A DNA stretch of 64,000 bases. Source: Rhizomys pruinosus. Taxonomy: Eukaryota; Chordata; Mammalia; Rodentia; Spalacidae. Below the pieces are notes generated by a model, which worked only from the letters and a program-made list of their open reading frames with translations, did no database searches and was not told the DNA's origin. Positions within the stretch are counted from its first letter, which is position 1; the number at the start of each line of letters is the position of its first letter. Shown one piece after another: positions 45,863 to 56,784 of this stretch. The position numbers and the translations under genes were made by a program. The stretch is from contig VZQC01006354.1 in NCBI GenBank assembly GCA_009823505.1, forward strand, positions 984,763-1,048,762. The letters are read 5' to 3'.

Positions 45863-46490
45863 ATATATTATCTATTAATATAGAAACCCACAACTAGTCA
45901 ATGTGGGAATAAGAGGCTTCAGAGCACTTACTCCTGAATAGGACACTTATTTTATTCTTCTCCCAAAGGCTCAGAGATCATTATGGAAGAAGGAACAGAA
46001 ACATTGTAAGAGCCAAAGGTAGTGAATGACCACAGAGCTGTTCAGTTACTTTTATGAACTTATAACAATGGTGGCAGCATGCCAAGCTTCATGCAAGCTC
46101 AAACCAGAAAATAAATATCCCAGCATAGACATGAGGAAGAGAGTAAGAGGCTCCAACCCCACCTAAGGAAATTGTGGCAACAGATGGCTGCTGGGAGGGG
46201 CAAAGACATTTTCTTTGAAGCATGAGATTCTTGGTAGGTTAACCAGGCTCCAGTGTGTGGACACACACTGAAGGACATTTGAATACATAAATTAGGATCT
46301 ATCAGCAATTATATATATGTAATTATATATATATATATATATAACATGTATACAATATATAATAGAGTACATTAAATTGGATGGGAGCAATAATAGGAGG
46401 TGGGGATGGAGGAGAGGATCTAAATACCATCAAATCACATTGTCTGAAGATCACAAAAATTCAATAAAAATAAAATATATATTATTTTTT
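45863..46490 (+). mobile_element. L1 (Lx-like) 3' UTR end
   Basis: ggctcagagatcattatgga, a gtaagagccaaaggtagtga type, and the final ttcaataaaaataaaatata. Contains an (AT)n run at 46306-46343. Confidence 0.75.
46306..46375. repeat. (AT)n microsatellite
   Basis: Interrupted TA repeats inside the L1 3' UTR. Confidence 0.9.
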
Positions 46491-46508
46491 TAAAAACATA
46501 TTCTTATG

Positions 46509-46761
46509 GGGCTGGAGAGATGGCCTAGCGGTTAAGAGCGCTGACTGCTCTTACAGAGGACCCGGGTTCGATCCCCAGCACCCACATGGCGGCCGAGAAC
46601 CGTCTGAAACTCCAATTCCAGGAGAACTCCAGTTCCAGGGGAATCCGAGACCCTCTTCTGACCTCCGCGGCATTGCACGACACGGGTGCACAGACTTGCA
46701 TGCAGACAGTACATTCATACACATACGGAAATAAATAAAATTAATAAAAAAAAAATTAAAA
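46509..46761 (+). mobile_element. Young B2 SINE with internal duplication
   Basis: Plus-strand, close to intact, CpG-rich (acccgggttcgatccccagc, acatggcggccgagaaccgt). The 17-nt target duplication aaaaacatattcttatg lies at 46492-46508 and 46762-46778. Probably among the youngest elements here. Confidence 0.97.
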
Positions 46762-46919
46762 AAAAACATATTCTTATGTTCTTTGCTATCTTGCTTTGAG
46801 AGATGAAAAATACTTAAGAATTTTAGAAATTCATGTTGAAAAGTAAAACAACATTTATAATTAGGATGTATTCTTTTGAGCAACATGCCAAACTTAATGA
46901 AGTTTTCTTTAAAAGTTTT

Positions 46920-47500
46920 TCTTATATGGGCCAATGTGCACCTTTCAGACTTGAAGGATCTTGAAAATAGGTAGGTGTGCAGCTTTGTCCCTCAAGTGAG
47001 AGATAAGTACATGAAGGGAATATCGGAATCACTCCCATGAAAACTGTCCTGGAACAGGGGACAAAGAGACTAGTACATCTCTTTGCTTTCATTAGTGAAG
47101 GTTCCTCATGCAACAGATGGTGAGTAACACAGAAAGCCACAAATGGTCAAAATATAGAGAATAAGAGACTTCAGAGTTCATGCCCCTGGATAGGACTTTT
47201 TAATAAACCTCTGTCATGCAGGGCTCAGAGACCATAGTGGAAGAAGGGGCAGAAAGTCTGTAAGAGCCAAGGGTGGTGGATGACTACAAGAAAACAGAGT
47301 TTTCCAGGTGGTTGGCAACTTGCTCATATGAAATTACAGTGATGCTGACAGCATGCATAAGACCCATACAAACTCAGATCAGACAAAAACCCAGAATAAA
47401 AGTGGGAAATGGCCAAGAAGCTCATCTGAATGCCAGATCAAGAAAAATATCAAGAAGGAAATTTAAACATTCCATAAATTGAATGAAAATACATCATACC
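46920..47500 (+). mobile_element. L1 (Lx-like) 3' UTR fragment
   Basis: gcaacagatggtgagtaaca, then ggctcagagaccatagtgga; parallels 59150-59420. Confidence 0.7.
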
Positions 47501-47997
47501 CAAATCGATGACATACATTGAAGCTAGTCCTAAGAATAAAATTTATATCCATATATGCTTATAACAAAAACTTTGAGAAATTTCAAATTAATAACTTAAT
47601 GATGTACTCAAGAAAAACCACCCAGAACAGTAAATGGGAATAGATAATAAAAATCAGTGCTGAAATTAATGGAATAGATACAAACAACAAATAGAATCAA
47701 TGAAATGAGTTGGTTGTCAGGCTTTTGTCTTTTCCATTGGTTCTTTACATTTGTGAAGATTATCCATTACACAGAATGATTTGGAGAAAGAAAATGATAA
47801 TCTAGGCAGAAAATGCTGATATATAGGAAAAACACGGTATGAGCCATTTTTAATGAGGTTCATTCTGATAAAGTTTGAGTATTTGTGGACTTCTGAACAG
47901 ATAAGATATTCCATTTCTCTAGGCAAAGTTTGAAGTCCTGCCTTCTCTATTAATGCTATTTGCATTTCACTCATATATTCCTTCAAAAAAATTTGGT
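47501..47997. other. No gene seen
   Basis: AT-rich. The 105-codon minus frame at 47717-48034 has no recognisable motif and runs into the B1. Confidence 0.4.
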
Positions 47998-48180
47998 TAG
48001 CTGGGTGTGGTGGTGCACGACTTAATTCCAGCACTCTGGAGGCAGAAGCTAATAGATTTTTTATAAGATCAAGACCAGCCTGGTATACATAGTGAGGTCC
48101 AGGCTAGTCAGGACTACAGGGAGAAGCCGCCTCAAAAGCAGCAGCAGCAACAATAACAACACCACCACCACCATCGGTGG
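47998..48180 (+). mobile_element. B1 SINE with CAG/CAA/CCA tail
   Basis: Plus-strand B1 (ttagctgggtgtggtggtgc). The tail has turned into agcagcagcaacaataacaa and accaccacca runs (48137-48175). Confidence 0.9.
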
Positions 48181-48433
48181 GCTGTCTGTTCTCTGGAAGT
48201 GTGTTTTGCAGAAGATTCTGCTGGTTGATAGCCATGAAGAGGAATGGGATAGGGAATGGAGATAACACACTGTCACAAAAGATGGGGACATTTGTTTCAA
48301 TGAGGCAATGGCAATGGCGATGGTAACAGAAGGGAGCAGTAGGGATGGAGAGGTGTGTAGAAGCTGAAGGAATCTGCGTGGAGGGTGTGTTTGGAATTAT
48401 GCTTTAGGATTACCAATAAAAATGAAATCCACT
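48181..48433. other. No gene seen
   Basis: Short spacer, L1-3'-like at its right end (accaataaaaatgaaatcc). Confidence 0.4.
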
Positions 48434-48449
48434 TAGATAAATGATTTTT

Positions 48450-48681
48450 TAAATTTTATTTATTTTTTATGTGTATGAATGTATTGTCTGCATGTAGGTT
48501 TATGCACCCGTGTCGTGCAATGCCGCTGAGGTCAGAAGAGGGTCTCAGATTCCCAGGAACTGGAGTTCTCCTAGAATTGGAGTTACAGACGGTTCTCCGC
48601 CATGTGGGGGCTGGGGATCGAACCCGGGTCCTCTGCAAGAGCAGTCGGTGCTCTTAACCACTAGGCTATCTCTCCAGCCCC
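48450..48681 (-). mobile_element. Young B2 SINE with internal duplication
   Basis: Minus-strand B2 ending ggctatctctccagcccc. The target duplication tagataaatgattttt lies at 48434-48449 and 48682-48697. Confidence 0.95.
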
Positions 48682-48697
48682 TAGATAAATGATTTTT

Positions 48698-49105
48698 AAT
48701 TGAAAGAAATTGTAAAAAGTTTTGCTCATATGAACTTACAGCAATAGTGATAGCATACACTATACCCATGCAAACTCAGACAAAAACCTCTACATAGAAC
48801 TGGATAAACAGGCAGCAGGACCCAGCCTTAGCTGAGGAACTATTGGCAGCTGATTACTTCTGGGCAAGGGAGAATTGATCTTTAAGGGAGTGACTTTAGA
48901 TAGGCTGACTAGACTTCAGTGGATGAACTCACACCGAAGGACATCTGTGTATACAAACTTTACTCAATCAGCTTTAACATATATGATAGAATGTATGAAA
49001 TTGAATAGGAGGGGCCATGAGGGAAGTGGGTCTAAATATGATTATGATGTATTTATGAAACGAACAAAAATTCAATGAAAATACACATTGAAGAAAAACA
49101 AAGAT
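48698..49105 (+). mobile_element. L1 (Lx-like) 3' UTR end
   Basis: Parallels the last 400 nt of the L1 at 58330-59705 (agacttcagtggatgaactc, then ttcaatgaaaatacacattg). Confidence 0.7.
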
Positions 49106-50605
49106 TTTTCATTAATCCTACTGTTTGTGTTCTAGTGTCTCTGGAAAATCTGAGATTATAAATGTGGACCTATCCATTGACTTTTTTCTTTACATAGATC
49201 TTCTATGATAAACATGTTAATGTATTTAAATATTTTTTCTATGTATCCACAGTTTGTTTTTCTTCACAGAAGTGTTTTCTGATGATGGTTCACTCCACCT
49301 TTAGTCACTGACATCTCAATGGATAAGAAATTTAATCACAAGGTAGCTAAAGTTAATCATGGATTTTCAGAGAATATCGCTTAAATAATTTCTCAATTAT
49401 GCTTCATTTGGTTCCTTGTGTTGATAAAATGAAACTTCTTTAAAAAGAATTATAAAGTTTGGTTGTTATTTGAGACTGCTTGTTATCATTTAACATCTAA
49501 TGACACTCAGTTTTCCTGATTCATATTTTTCCATGACTCTCCAGGTTTCATCTGTCATAGATCTATTTCTTCCTGGACACTTGGGCCAAAGGAACTCTAC
49601 CTATTAAACCTTATGATATCCTACTCCAATGCTTATTTATATTAATTTAATTAACCTGGTCATATTCACACAGGGTTCCATCCATGGAGGAAGGGCTCCA
49701 ATGTTTCTACAATGCCAGTAAGGATTTTGTCATATAAATGGTACACAAGCAATTCCATAGCAGAACTTTCTTTGGTCTAAATATACAGCCTCTAATTGGA
49801 AGTATGTGTTGCTATAATGAAAACATTAACAAGCCAGCTGTACTGTACTGTGTGTGCAGATTTTCTCTTTTTTTCATGTGTGTGCATCTATTACAAACAC
49901 AGCACAGATAGGATATAAAAATAATTTAACTCACAGCCAAACCTGTTAAATTTAATTCAACAAATGGTATGAAATCCTCCATCTGTTTGTTGCATTTTAC
50001 TCAAAAATGGTAATGGACAAGGCATAATCACTAGCTGAGTTTTATAGAGACTGGCTTGTTCAAAAGATATATCAACTTCTCTAAATGAAATCAAACTAAA
50101 TAGTATTATTTTTCTGATCTGTGGATTTGAGAGTTTATGTTGTGATATTACATTTACACAATGTTATTGCTGATTACTTGCACTAAATGCAGCTCATTCA
50201 TCAATAATTATTGCTATAGCTAATATGAATGTTTAAAAGAACAAACAAGCATGAAGATGTCATATGAAGTTTTCTGGGGAGAACTGAACAAATGTCTGTT
50301 CATCCCAGACAGGGGATTAACAACAGGTCAAAGTAATGTTTGCAACAAAGTTCATCTTGGGAAACCAATGAGATTATTGTGCTTATTTACAGAACATGAG
50401 TTAGGGATTATTTACAGGAATTTGGATGATCCCCAAAGCATTCACAACACTAAAAAATTTCATCCCATTGTGGATGACAGTTTTCCCATAGCTGCATAGA
50501 TGTATCTGCCCTTCAGTTAACCTTCCACACCAGAGGCAAAATTGCATAGAGCTGGCAGAATGGCACAGGATGGAGTGGCTGGGATCTCAGAGATGCTCCC
50601 ATAGA
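49106..50605. other. Repeat-poor 1.5 kb stretch
   Basis: No recognised SINE, L1 or LTR landmarks. AT-rich, with an 82-codon open frame at 50251-50499 of unremarkable composition. The longest stretch here that could be old unique sequence. Confidence 0.45.
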
Positions 50606-50820
50606 TTTCTTCTTTTTAAGCAGGTCAATATTGATGCATAGAGAATGGTGCCAACCACTTTTAGGCTGGGTCTTGCCACCTCAATTATTATCATCAAGTT
50701 AATCCCTCACAAAACTGGTCAGATGCTAATCTAACTACAATAATCCCCCATAGGTGTGACTACAAGTTTGCCATAACAGTATCCAGCCAAGTTGACTACA
50801 CTACCCATTTTATGTAGGTG
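50606..50820 (+). mobile_element. hAT-like or MaLR-like rodent repeat fragment
   Basis: aatggtgccaaccactttta, a gctgggtcttgccacctcaa type and agccaagttgactacac follow the 3' half of a common rodent repeat ending in a tcaagttgac word. Confidence 0.5.
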
Positions 50821-51439
50821 CTCATACCTTCTCTAATTAAGATGGTAATGGCTATTATGCTTGGAGGAAAGCATTCGACAACAGAGGAACTATTCATTAA
50901 TAATGGTTAGTGAGCAGATGTTTGCGTCCTTTAGTACCATTTTTATGGTTTACTCATGGCATTTTAAATAGATCACATATATTTTCAAAACTATAGAAGG
51001 GCCACAAAGGACTTTATCATGTAATAATTAGTAAATGAGATAATTCATGTCATATGGCTACTGACAACTGTATTGGATAGAGAAGTGCCTTTGGCATCTG
51101 GAGCCCCAGCCTGAACCTAGGCTCCTGTTGTACCATGTACCACCTTAAACCAGCCCCATGGGAGGTTGCAGTCATAAGCCCCAAGTCCTAAGTCTAAAAT
51201 GCAGAGCCATAGCCACTGCCAAGCCCAGTCTCCATCGCTGGTCTAGAAGAGTCTTCAGAAACAGAGAAGACAGCAATTAGAGTACCAGACTAACTCCCAG
51301 TGGTGATATATCCTTCTAGGAATGGGAAAAGAGTTGTGAGAGATGCCACAGAAAACCCAGCAACAATGCTTACTCCTAGATAGTGTCTGGTATTGCAGCC
51401 ATTGGTTTGCCCTCAGGAGAGGACTGGGGATTGAGTTTG
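50821..51439. other. No gene seen
   Basis: Unassigned. 51100-51400 may be decayed L1 5' sequence, because ORF1-like text follows. Confidence 0.35.
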
Positions 51440-52090
51440 GTAGCATAAATACCAATCTAACATATGAAAACAAAATTTCAAGATAATATAATTTAGTCCC
51501 TTCATAATATTGCAAATATTGTATCTAAAAGAAGAAAAAGTACCTAAAAAAGACAAAAGTAAAAATACCCACTTTGATTGAATGATCTAATTCATATTAA
51601 AGTCTCAAAGCAAACATAGAAAATGAAACAAAAAAACAAAGGAAACCCCATCTTCTTCCCAAACTACCAGTCCTAGAATAATGAGTACAAATGGGAAATA
51701 TCTATATGAAATCCTGACACAGAATAAACTATAACTACATTCCAAGAAATTAATTAAAATATGAACTAACAGCTGAATGAAATAAGGAAATGAATGCAGG
51801 ATATGAAAATGGAATTAGAGATACTGAAAGAAAATCAAGCTGGAATGCTCATAGGGGAGATTCAAGAAATCAAATATAAAGGTATGGAAAACCTAGAGAG
51901 GGAAGAAAGTCAGGACTTGAAGACAGGGTAGATCATTAGCACATTTAGATAAGGGCTTCGATAAATTTTAGAAAAAAATATGAATGGAAAAATGTAAGAT
52001 CACTGTATACCATGAAAAGACCAAATCTACACATTATGGACATACAGGAAGAAGACTATACTAAAGACATAGAAAATATTTCATTTTTCT
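51440..52090 (+). mobile_element. L1 ORF1 fragment
   Basis: Plus-strand ORF1 text: agctgaatgaaataaggaaa, then aatgcaggatatgaaaatgg, tgaaagaaaatcaagctgga. These code for the coiled-coil part in intact L1. No long frame remains. Confidence 0.65.
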
Positions 52091-52235
52091 TCTATAATTT
52101 ATTTTTTGACAATTTCATAGTATATATAATGTATTTGATCATATTCATTCTCCGTTTCCCACTCTTTTCCAACAAATCCCCCTCATATTTTCGTATCTTA
52201 ATTTTTATGAGTCATTGAGTTTAACTAGGATACAT

Positions 52236-52340
52236 TCTAATTTCATTTCTGTGGCTGAGATAAAATCCCCTGACCAAATGCAAAATGGAGGAAAGGACAT
52301 AGCAGAAGGAGCCTTTTCTTCCGGCCTGCTTGCCTTTCTC

Positions 52341-52395
<55 letters not shown>

Positions 52396-52620
52396 CAAGT
52401 TTATCTCATTGTTGTGGCATTTGAATCTTCACCTATATTAGAGCCATTTTTTTTCCCTACCATAGCAATGTCCTTCTTCCAGGGATTCTGGGGGTGTAAA
52501 CTGGCTCCAGTCTGGAAATTGGTTGACTGGCCAGGATTCCCTGTTGCTACAATCCATTGTAGCTTTTCTGTCTTGTTTTTTCCTAGGGATTTTCTGCTTA
52601 TAGAGATTGAATAAAAACTT
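52236..52620 (+). mobile_element. Rodent hAT-like repeat interrupted by (TC)n
   Basis: The left part (tttctgtggctgagataaaa) and right part (tggcaagtttatctcattgt) follow the group seen at 53170-53545. The TC run lies between gcttgcctttc and tggcaag. Confidence 0.5.
52337..52394. repeat. (TC)n microsatellite
   Basis: About 28 uninterrupted TC units. Confidence 0.98.
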
Positions 52621-52672
52621 AAACGTTTCCTATTGTATTTAGTCCAACCTTATACCTAAAAATAATTAATAA

Positions 52673-52909
52673 GGCTGTAGAGATGGCCTAGAGGTTTAGA
52701 GCGCCGACTGCTCTTGCAGAGGACCCAGGTTCGATCCCCAGCACCCACATGGCGGCTAAGAACCGTCAGTAACTCCAATTCCAGGAGAACTCCAGTTCCA
52801 GGGGAATCCGACACCCTCTTCTGACCTCTGCGGCATTGCATGACACGGGTGCACAAACCTACATGCAGACAGTACACTCATACACATAAAATAAATAAAT
52901 AAAAATTAA
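52673..52909 (+). mobile_element. Young B2 SINE with internal duplication
   Basis: Plus-strand B2. The 15-nt target duplication aaaaataattaataa lies at 52658-52672 and 52910-52924. Confidence 0.95.
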
Positions 52910-53164
52910 AAAAATAATTAATAAAATCTAACAAAAATAATGAAAAGTATTACATGACTGGCAGGTAGTGATGCCATCTTGACAGGTTTTAAGTGGGTTT
53001 TCTTCGGAGATTTGGATCTAATGAAAATATGTAAAGCCTGAGCTGAAAACAAATATTGAATGGAATAAGATAATAACAAGTAAATAATTGAATCTGTAAA
53101 GATTCATTTATCTTTGATATCCAGTATCCAGTATGGGAGCTGTGATGTCTATATCCAGTATAGG

Positions 53165-53545
53165 AGCCAGGATGCCTAATCTTCTTGTCAATATGACTGG
53201 GACTGGAATCAACTAACAAGCAAGCTGCTGGGCACTCTGTGAGCCATTTTCTTGATCAGATTATTTGATGTGAAAGATACAACCTGAATTGGGGTGGCAG
53301 CCAAGATAAAAGGAATTGAAAGATGAGCCTGTGCCTTTTTCTTGCTGCCCTTCACTCCTTGTGGCAAATTCATGGATCCTGTTTCTGTGGTATTCCTTCA
53401 CTGGCATTAGAATCTGTTTCTTTTTCCTTCCAACACACTGAAGACCAGCAGCTCTCCAAGAATGTGCCAGGCCCTCAGCACCAGACTGAGACTGCTAAGA
53501 CATCCAGACCCATGGACAAAGCATCTAATTCACATAATTAAATTG
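53165..53545 (+). mobile_element. Rodent hAT-like repeat
   Basis: Landmarks cttgtcaatatgactgggac, then cattttcttgatcagattat, cttcactggcattagaatct and ctgaagaccagcagctctcc are in the usual order of a medium-length rodent repeat I associate with the URR1/RCHARR1 group. Confidence 0.55.
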
Positions 53546-53559
53546 CATAGTTTATTATT

Positions 53560-53889
53560 TTTAAAGTATATTCAGAGTTGAGTAAGTGCCACTACAACCT
53601 ATTTTAGAATATTTTCATCAACCAAAAGATAACTTTTGTTTTATAGCCATCACTCTTTTATTTTTGTACACCACCTCCCCTTCTCAAGCCCCTGGCCACT
53701 ACTAGCTTATTTCCTATCTGTAATGCATCACCCATTCTGGATACTCCAGATAAAGGAGTATTATGTGGCTTACATGCCTTTTTTTTTTTTTTTTTCACTG
53801 TGTATTTTTTTCAGGATCACCTATATTGTAGCATGTGTAAGTATTTCATCCCTTTTTATTGCCAAATGGTTTGAGGATATACACTATCT
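53560..53889 (-). mobile_element. Old L1 3' end, left part
   Basis: The reversed L1 text tttattgccaaatggtttga is interrupted here by the next hAT-like repeat and resumes near 54300. Confidence 0.45.
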
Positions 53890-54290
53890 GCCTTGGTTGG
53901 CTTTCTATTCCGGTAATAAAACACTCTGATCAAAATGAACTTGGAGAGGAAAGGGTTTATTTGACTTACATGCCTCAATCACAGACCAGCATTAAATGAA
54001 GCCAAGGCAAGAACTGAGGGCAGGAATCTGGAGGCAGGAACTGAAGTACAGACTATGGAGGAATGCTGCTTACTGGTTTGCTCCTCTGGCCTATGCTCAA
54101 CCCATTTTGTTATACAACTCTGGACAACCTGCCCAGGGGGTGGCACCACCCACAGTGGACTGGGCCCTCCCACATCACCAAACAATCAAGAAAATGCCTC
54201 ACAGACATTCCCAAGGGCCAGTTTGACACAGGTAAATTCCTTCATTGAAGACCCCTCTTCCGAGAAGTATCAAACTGACAACTGAAGCTT
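53890..54290 (+). mobile_element. Rodent hAT-Charlie-like repeat
   Basis: Second well-preserved copy of the element at 5456-5870: ggctttctattccggtaata, gaaagggtttatttgactta, tatggaggaatgctgcttac. It is inserted in old L1. Confidence 0.65.
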
Positions 54291-54700
54291 TTCTGCATAG
54301 TACCTTTTGTTTTTATCCATTTATCGATTGATGGGAATTTCTGTTGTTTGCACTTTTTGTCCATTATGAATTATGCTGCTTTAATTATTCATGTGATTAT
54401 TTTGTGTGAACACATGTTTTATTTATTTGGCATGGAATTGAGTAGAATGGTTTAACTTTCTAAGGAATCATTTTTTTGACATGGCAATTTCCTCATGACA
54501 GTTCAGTAGAGGGAGCCAGTTGTCATCATGTACAGGAATTGTTTTTTCAAATGTGTTGCATATGTAGATTCTTGCCAAACTGTTGTGTGACTTTTAGTTT
54601 CTGAGTCACCTTTTATTTTTTTATTGTCTATCTTATAATTATAGTCATGCTAGTAAGTGTGAAGTGTGTATCATTGTGGTTTTGACTTGTTTTCACTGTT
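54291..54700 (-). mobile_element. Old L1 3' end, right part
   Basis: tttatccatttatcgattga and ccattatgaattatgctgct mirror the C-terminal end of old mammalian L1 ORF2. Confidence 0.6.
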
Positions 54701-54711
54701 TTTCATTTGTT

Positions 54712-54856
54712 TTTTTGAGACAGGATTTCACTAGGTAGCCACTGGCCAGCCTGGAAATCTCTCTATAGACCAAGCTGGCCTTGAACTCACAGAAATCCTC
54801 TTGCCTCTGGCTCCCTAGTACTGACATTAAAGGTATGTGCCATCATGTCTGGCTTG
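54712..54856 (-). mobile_element. B1 SINE
   Basis: Minus-strand B1: tttttttgagacaggatttc, then gaccaagctggccttgaact. Confidence 0.92.
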
Positions 54857-55039
54857 TTTTCCTTTTTGACAATTATATTAAATAACACATTCCAGAAAAA
54901 CATGTCTCTTGAGGACAGGGTTGGTAAAACCTTTTATTCATTTTTATTTTATTTTTAAATATTGTTTTTTTTTTTAATAAATATTTTAAATAATAACAAA
55001 AGTACTAAAAATATTCGTTTCAAATCTTTCTGTTTCATG

Positions 55040-55192
55040 CATTGTCTTTGGAGGTCAGAAGAGAGGATGTCGGGATTCCCCTGGAACTGGAGTAAAGACG
55101 ATTTTTAGCCACATGTGGGGTGGCTGGGGATCGAACCTGGGTCCTTCTGCAAGAGCAGTCGGTGCTCTTACTGCTACTTCTCCTCCAGCCCC
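55040..55192 (-). mobile_element. Decayed B2 SINE
   Basis: Minus-strand B2 of the type without internal duplication (ctggaactggagtaaagacg), with several small insertions and deletions, ending ctcctccagcccc. Confidence 0.85.
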
Positions 55193-55199
55193 TTATTAA

Positions 55200-55405
55200 T
55201 TTTTAAATTTGATTCTGCGTTCTTTGAGTATTTTTAAAAAACAGTTATATGCTTTGCAAATATTTTCTCACATTCTGTGGACTTTCTTTTAAATTTCTTG
55301 ATAGTGTCATTCGAAGTACTAAAATTTCAAATCCTGATACAGTCCAGTGTATCAAGCTTTTCCTTTTATCATTCATTTAACTGTTAACCCTTAGGCCTTA
55401 GCCAA
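55200..55405 (-). mobile_element. Old L1 ORF2 fragment
   Basis: gctttgcaaatattttctca, ttcttgatagtgtcattcga mirror old L1 ORF2. Confidence 0.6.
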
Positions 55406-55409
55406 GGAT

Positions 55410-55930
55410 TTCTTCTTAAATTCTTTTCTTTCCTTTTTTCTTTCTCCTTCTTCTTTCTTTTTCGTTTCTTTCTTCTTTCATTTTCTTCTTTCGTTCGTTC
55501 TTTCTTTCTTTCCGTTTCTTTCTTCGTTCTTTCTTTCTTTCCCCCTTGTTCCCTTTCTGTCTTCTTTCTTTTCCCTTTCTTTTTTTCTTCTTCTTTTATA
55601 CTTTCTTTCTTGTTTCTTTTGTTTTTCTTATCCTTCTCTTTCTTTCTTCTTCCTTCTTCTTTCTGTTTTCCTTTCTTTCTTCTTTGCCCTTTCTTTCTTT
55701 CTATCCCTTTTTATCTTCTTATTTTTTCTTTCTTCTTTCGCTTCGTTTTTCTTTCTTTCTTTTTTCTTTCTTCCCTTCCTCCCCTCCCTGCCTCCCCTCC
55801 CTCTTCCTTCCCCTCTCCCCCCTCCCTTCCTCCGTCCTCCTTCCTCCTTCCTTCCTCCTTCTTTCCTTCCTTCCTTCCTTCTTCTCTTCCTTCCTTTCTC
55901 TGTCCGTGTCCTTCCTTCCCCTTCCTTGCT
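55410..55930. repeat. Polypyrimidine (TTTC/TTCC)n tract, ~520 bp
   Basis: Nearly pure pyrimidine on the plus strand, shifting from TTTC-rich on the left to CCTT/CCTCC-rich near 55770-55870. It adjoins the T-run of a minus-strand B1, so it probably grew from that SINE's tail. Frames of up to 208 codons in it are low-complexity artefacts. Confidence 0.97.
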
Positions 55931-56095
55931 TCTTTTTTTTTTTTTATTTTTTTTTTTTTTTTTTTTTTTTTGTGTGTTGGATCTCCTGTAGCCCCAGGTC
56001 CTGGACTCACTATGTAGGCAGGCTGGCTTCAATTCTCACGAGAGCATCTTCCTGTTCTTCGTTGCCTCTCAAACTGCTAGGAATTTACATAATTT
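55931..56095 (-). mobile_element. Decayed B1 SINE with T-run
   Basis: T-run 55931-55970, then a short, diverged reverse B1 (actcactatgtaggcaggct). Confidence 0.75.
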
Positions 56096-56199
56096 TAATG
56101 GTACCTTTCACTAGGGAAAAGGTTCTCACGGACTCTCACAGTTCTATCCTGGAAACAGAACTATGGCAATAATTCTCCTAACTCTGTCACAGCAGTTTG

Positions 56200-56720
56200 G
56201 TGGTTTTCTCTGTTCTTTGTCTGTGATTCATTGAGTGCATATTTTATGTCTTTCCAAATGTGATTTTGAGATTCAGTGACATGAAATGTGTTGAATTGCA
56301 TGAATATAATATAATTTATTTACATTTCTAATTTAATAGGATATTTGATTACTTTAATTTTGGGATGTTCCCAAGAAGACCGGTATGGCCATTTTCATGT
56401 ACAACTTTTCATGGAAATACCTAGGGTTAGAATTTTACTGAATTATATAGTATATGCAGACTTATTTTTAAAAATGCTGTCAAAATGTTCTTCAAGTGTT
56501 CCAGTTCATTTACATCCTTGCCCAATATTCTTTATTGCTACTTTTCATTTTCAAACATTATAGTCTATATGAAATTATGACTTATTATGGTTTTAATTTG
56601 ATTTCTTGATGGAATACAAGATGTAAATTTTTTCATGTTCTACGGTATGTTTATGTTTTTATTATTTTTTTCATATTATTTTTTAGATTTTTTAAGAATA
56701 TATTTTGTAAGGGGATTAAC
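56200..56720 (-). mobile_element. Old L1 ORF2 end
   Basis: Reversed L1 text (agaattttactgaattatat; ccagttcatttacatccttg; ttatggttttaatttgattt). Strongly decayed. Confidence 0.55.
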
Positions 56721-56784
56721 AAATATAAGTGCTCAGTTGTCTCTCAGATCAATTTGATGTTCTCAGTTTGCCATACAATTAGGT

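Noticed and set aside
46509..46600. tRNA gene suggested by A- and B-box-like words
   Set aside because: These are the internal promoter boxes of B2 SINEs; no cloverleaf or anticodon arm is expected.
55546..56172. 208-codon frame (and 134/135-codon neighbours) rich in Phe/Leu/Ser or Lys/Glu/Arg
   Set aside because: Translation of a polypyrimidine microsatellite on either strand.
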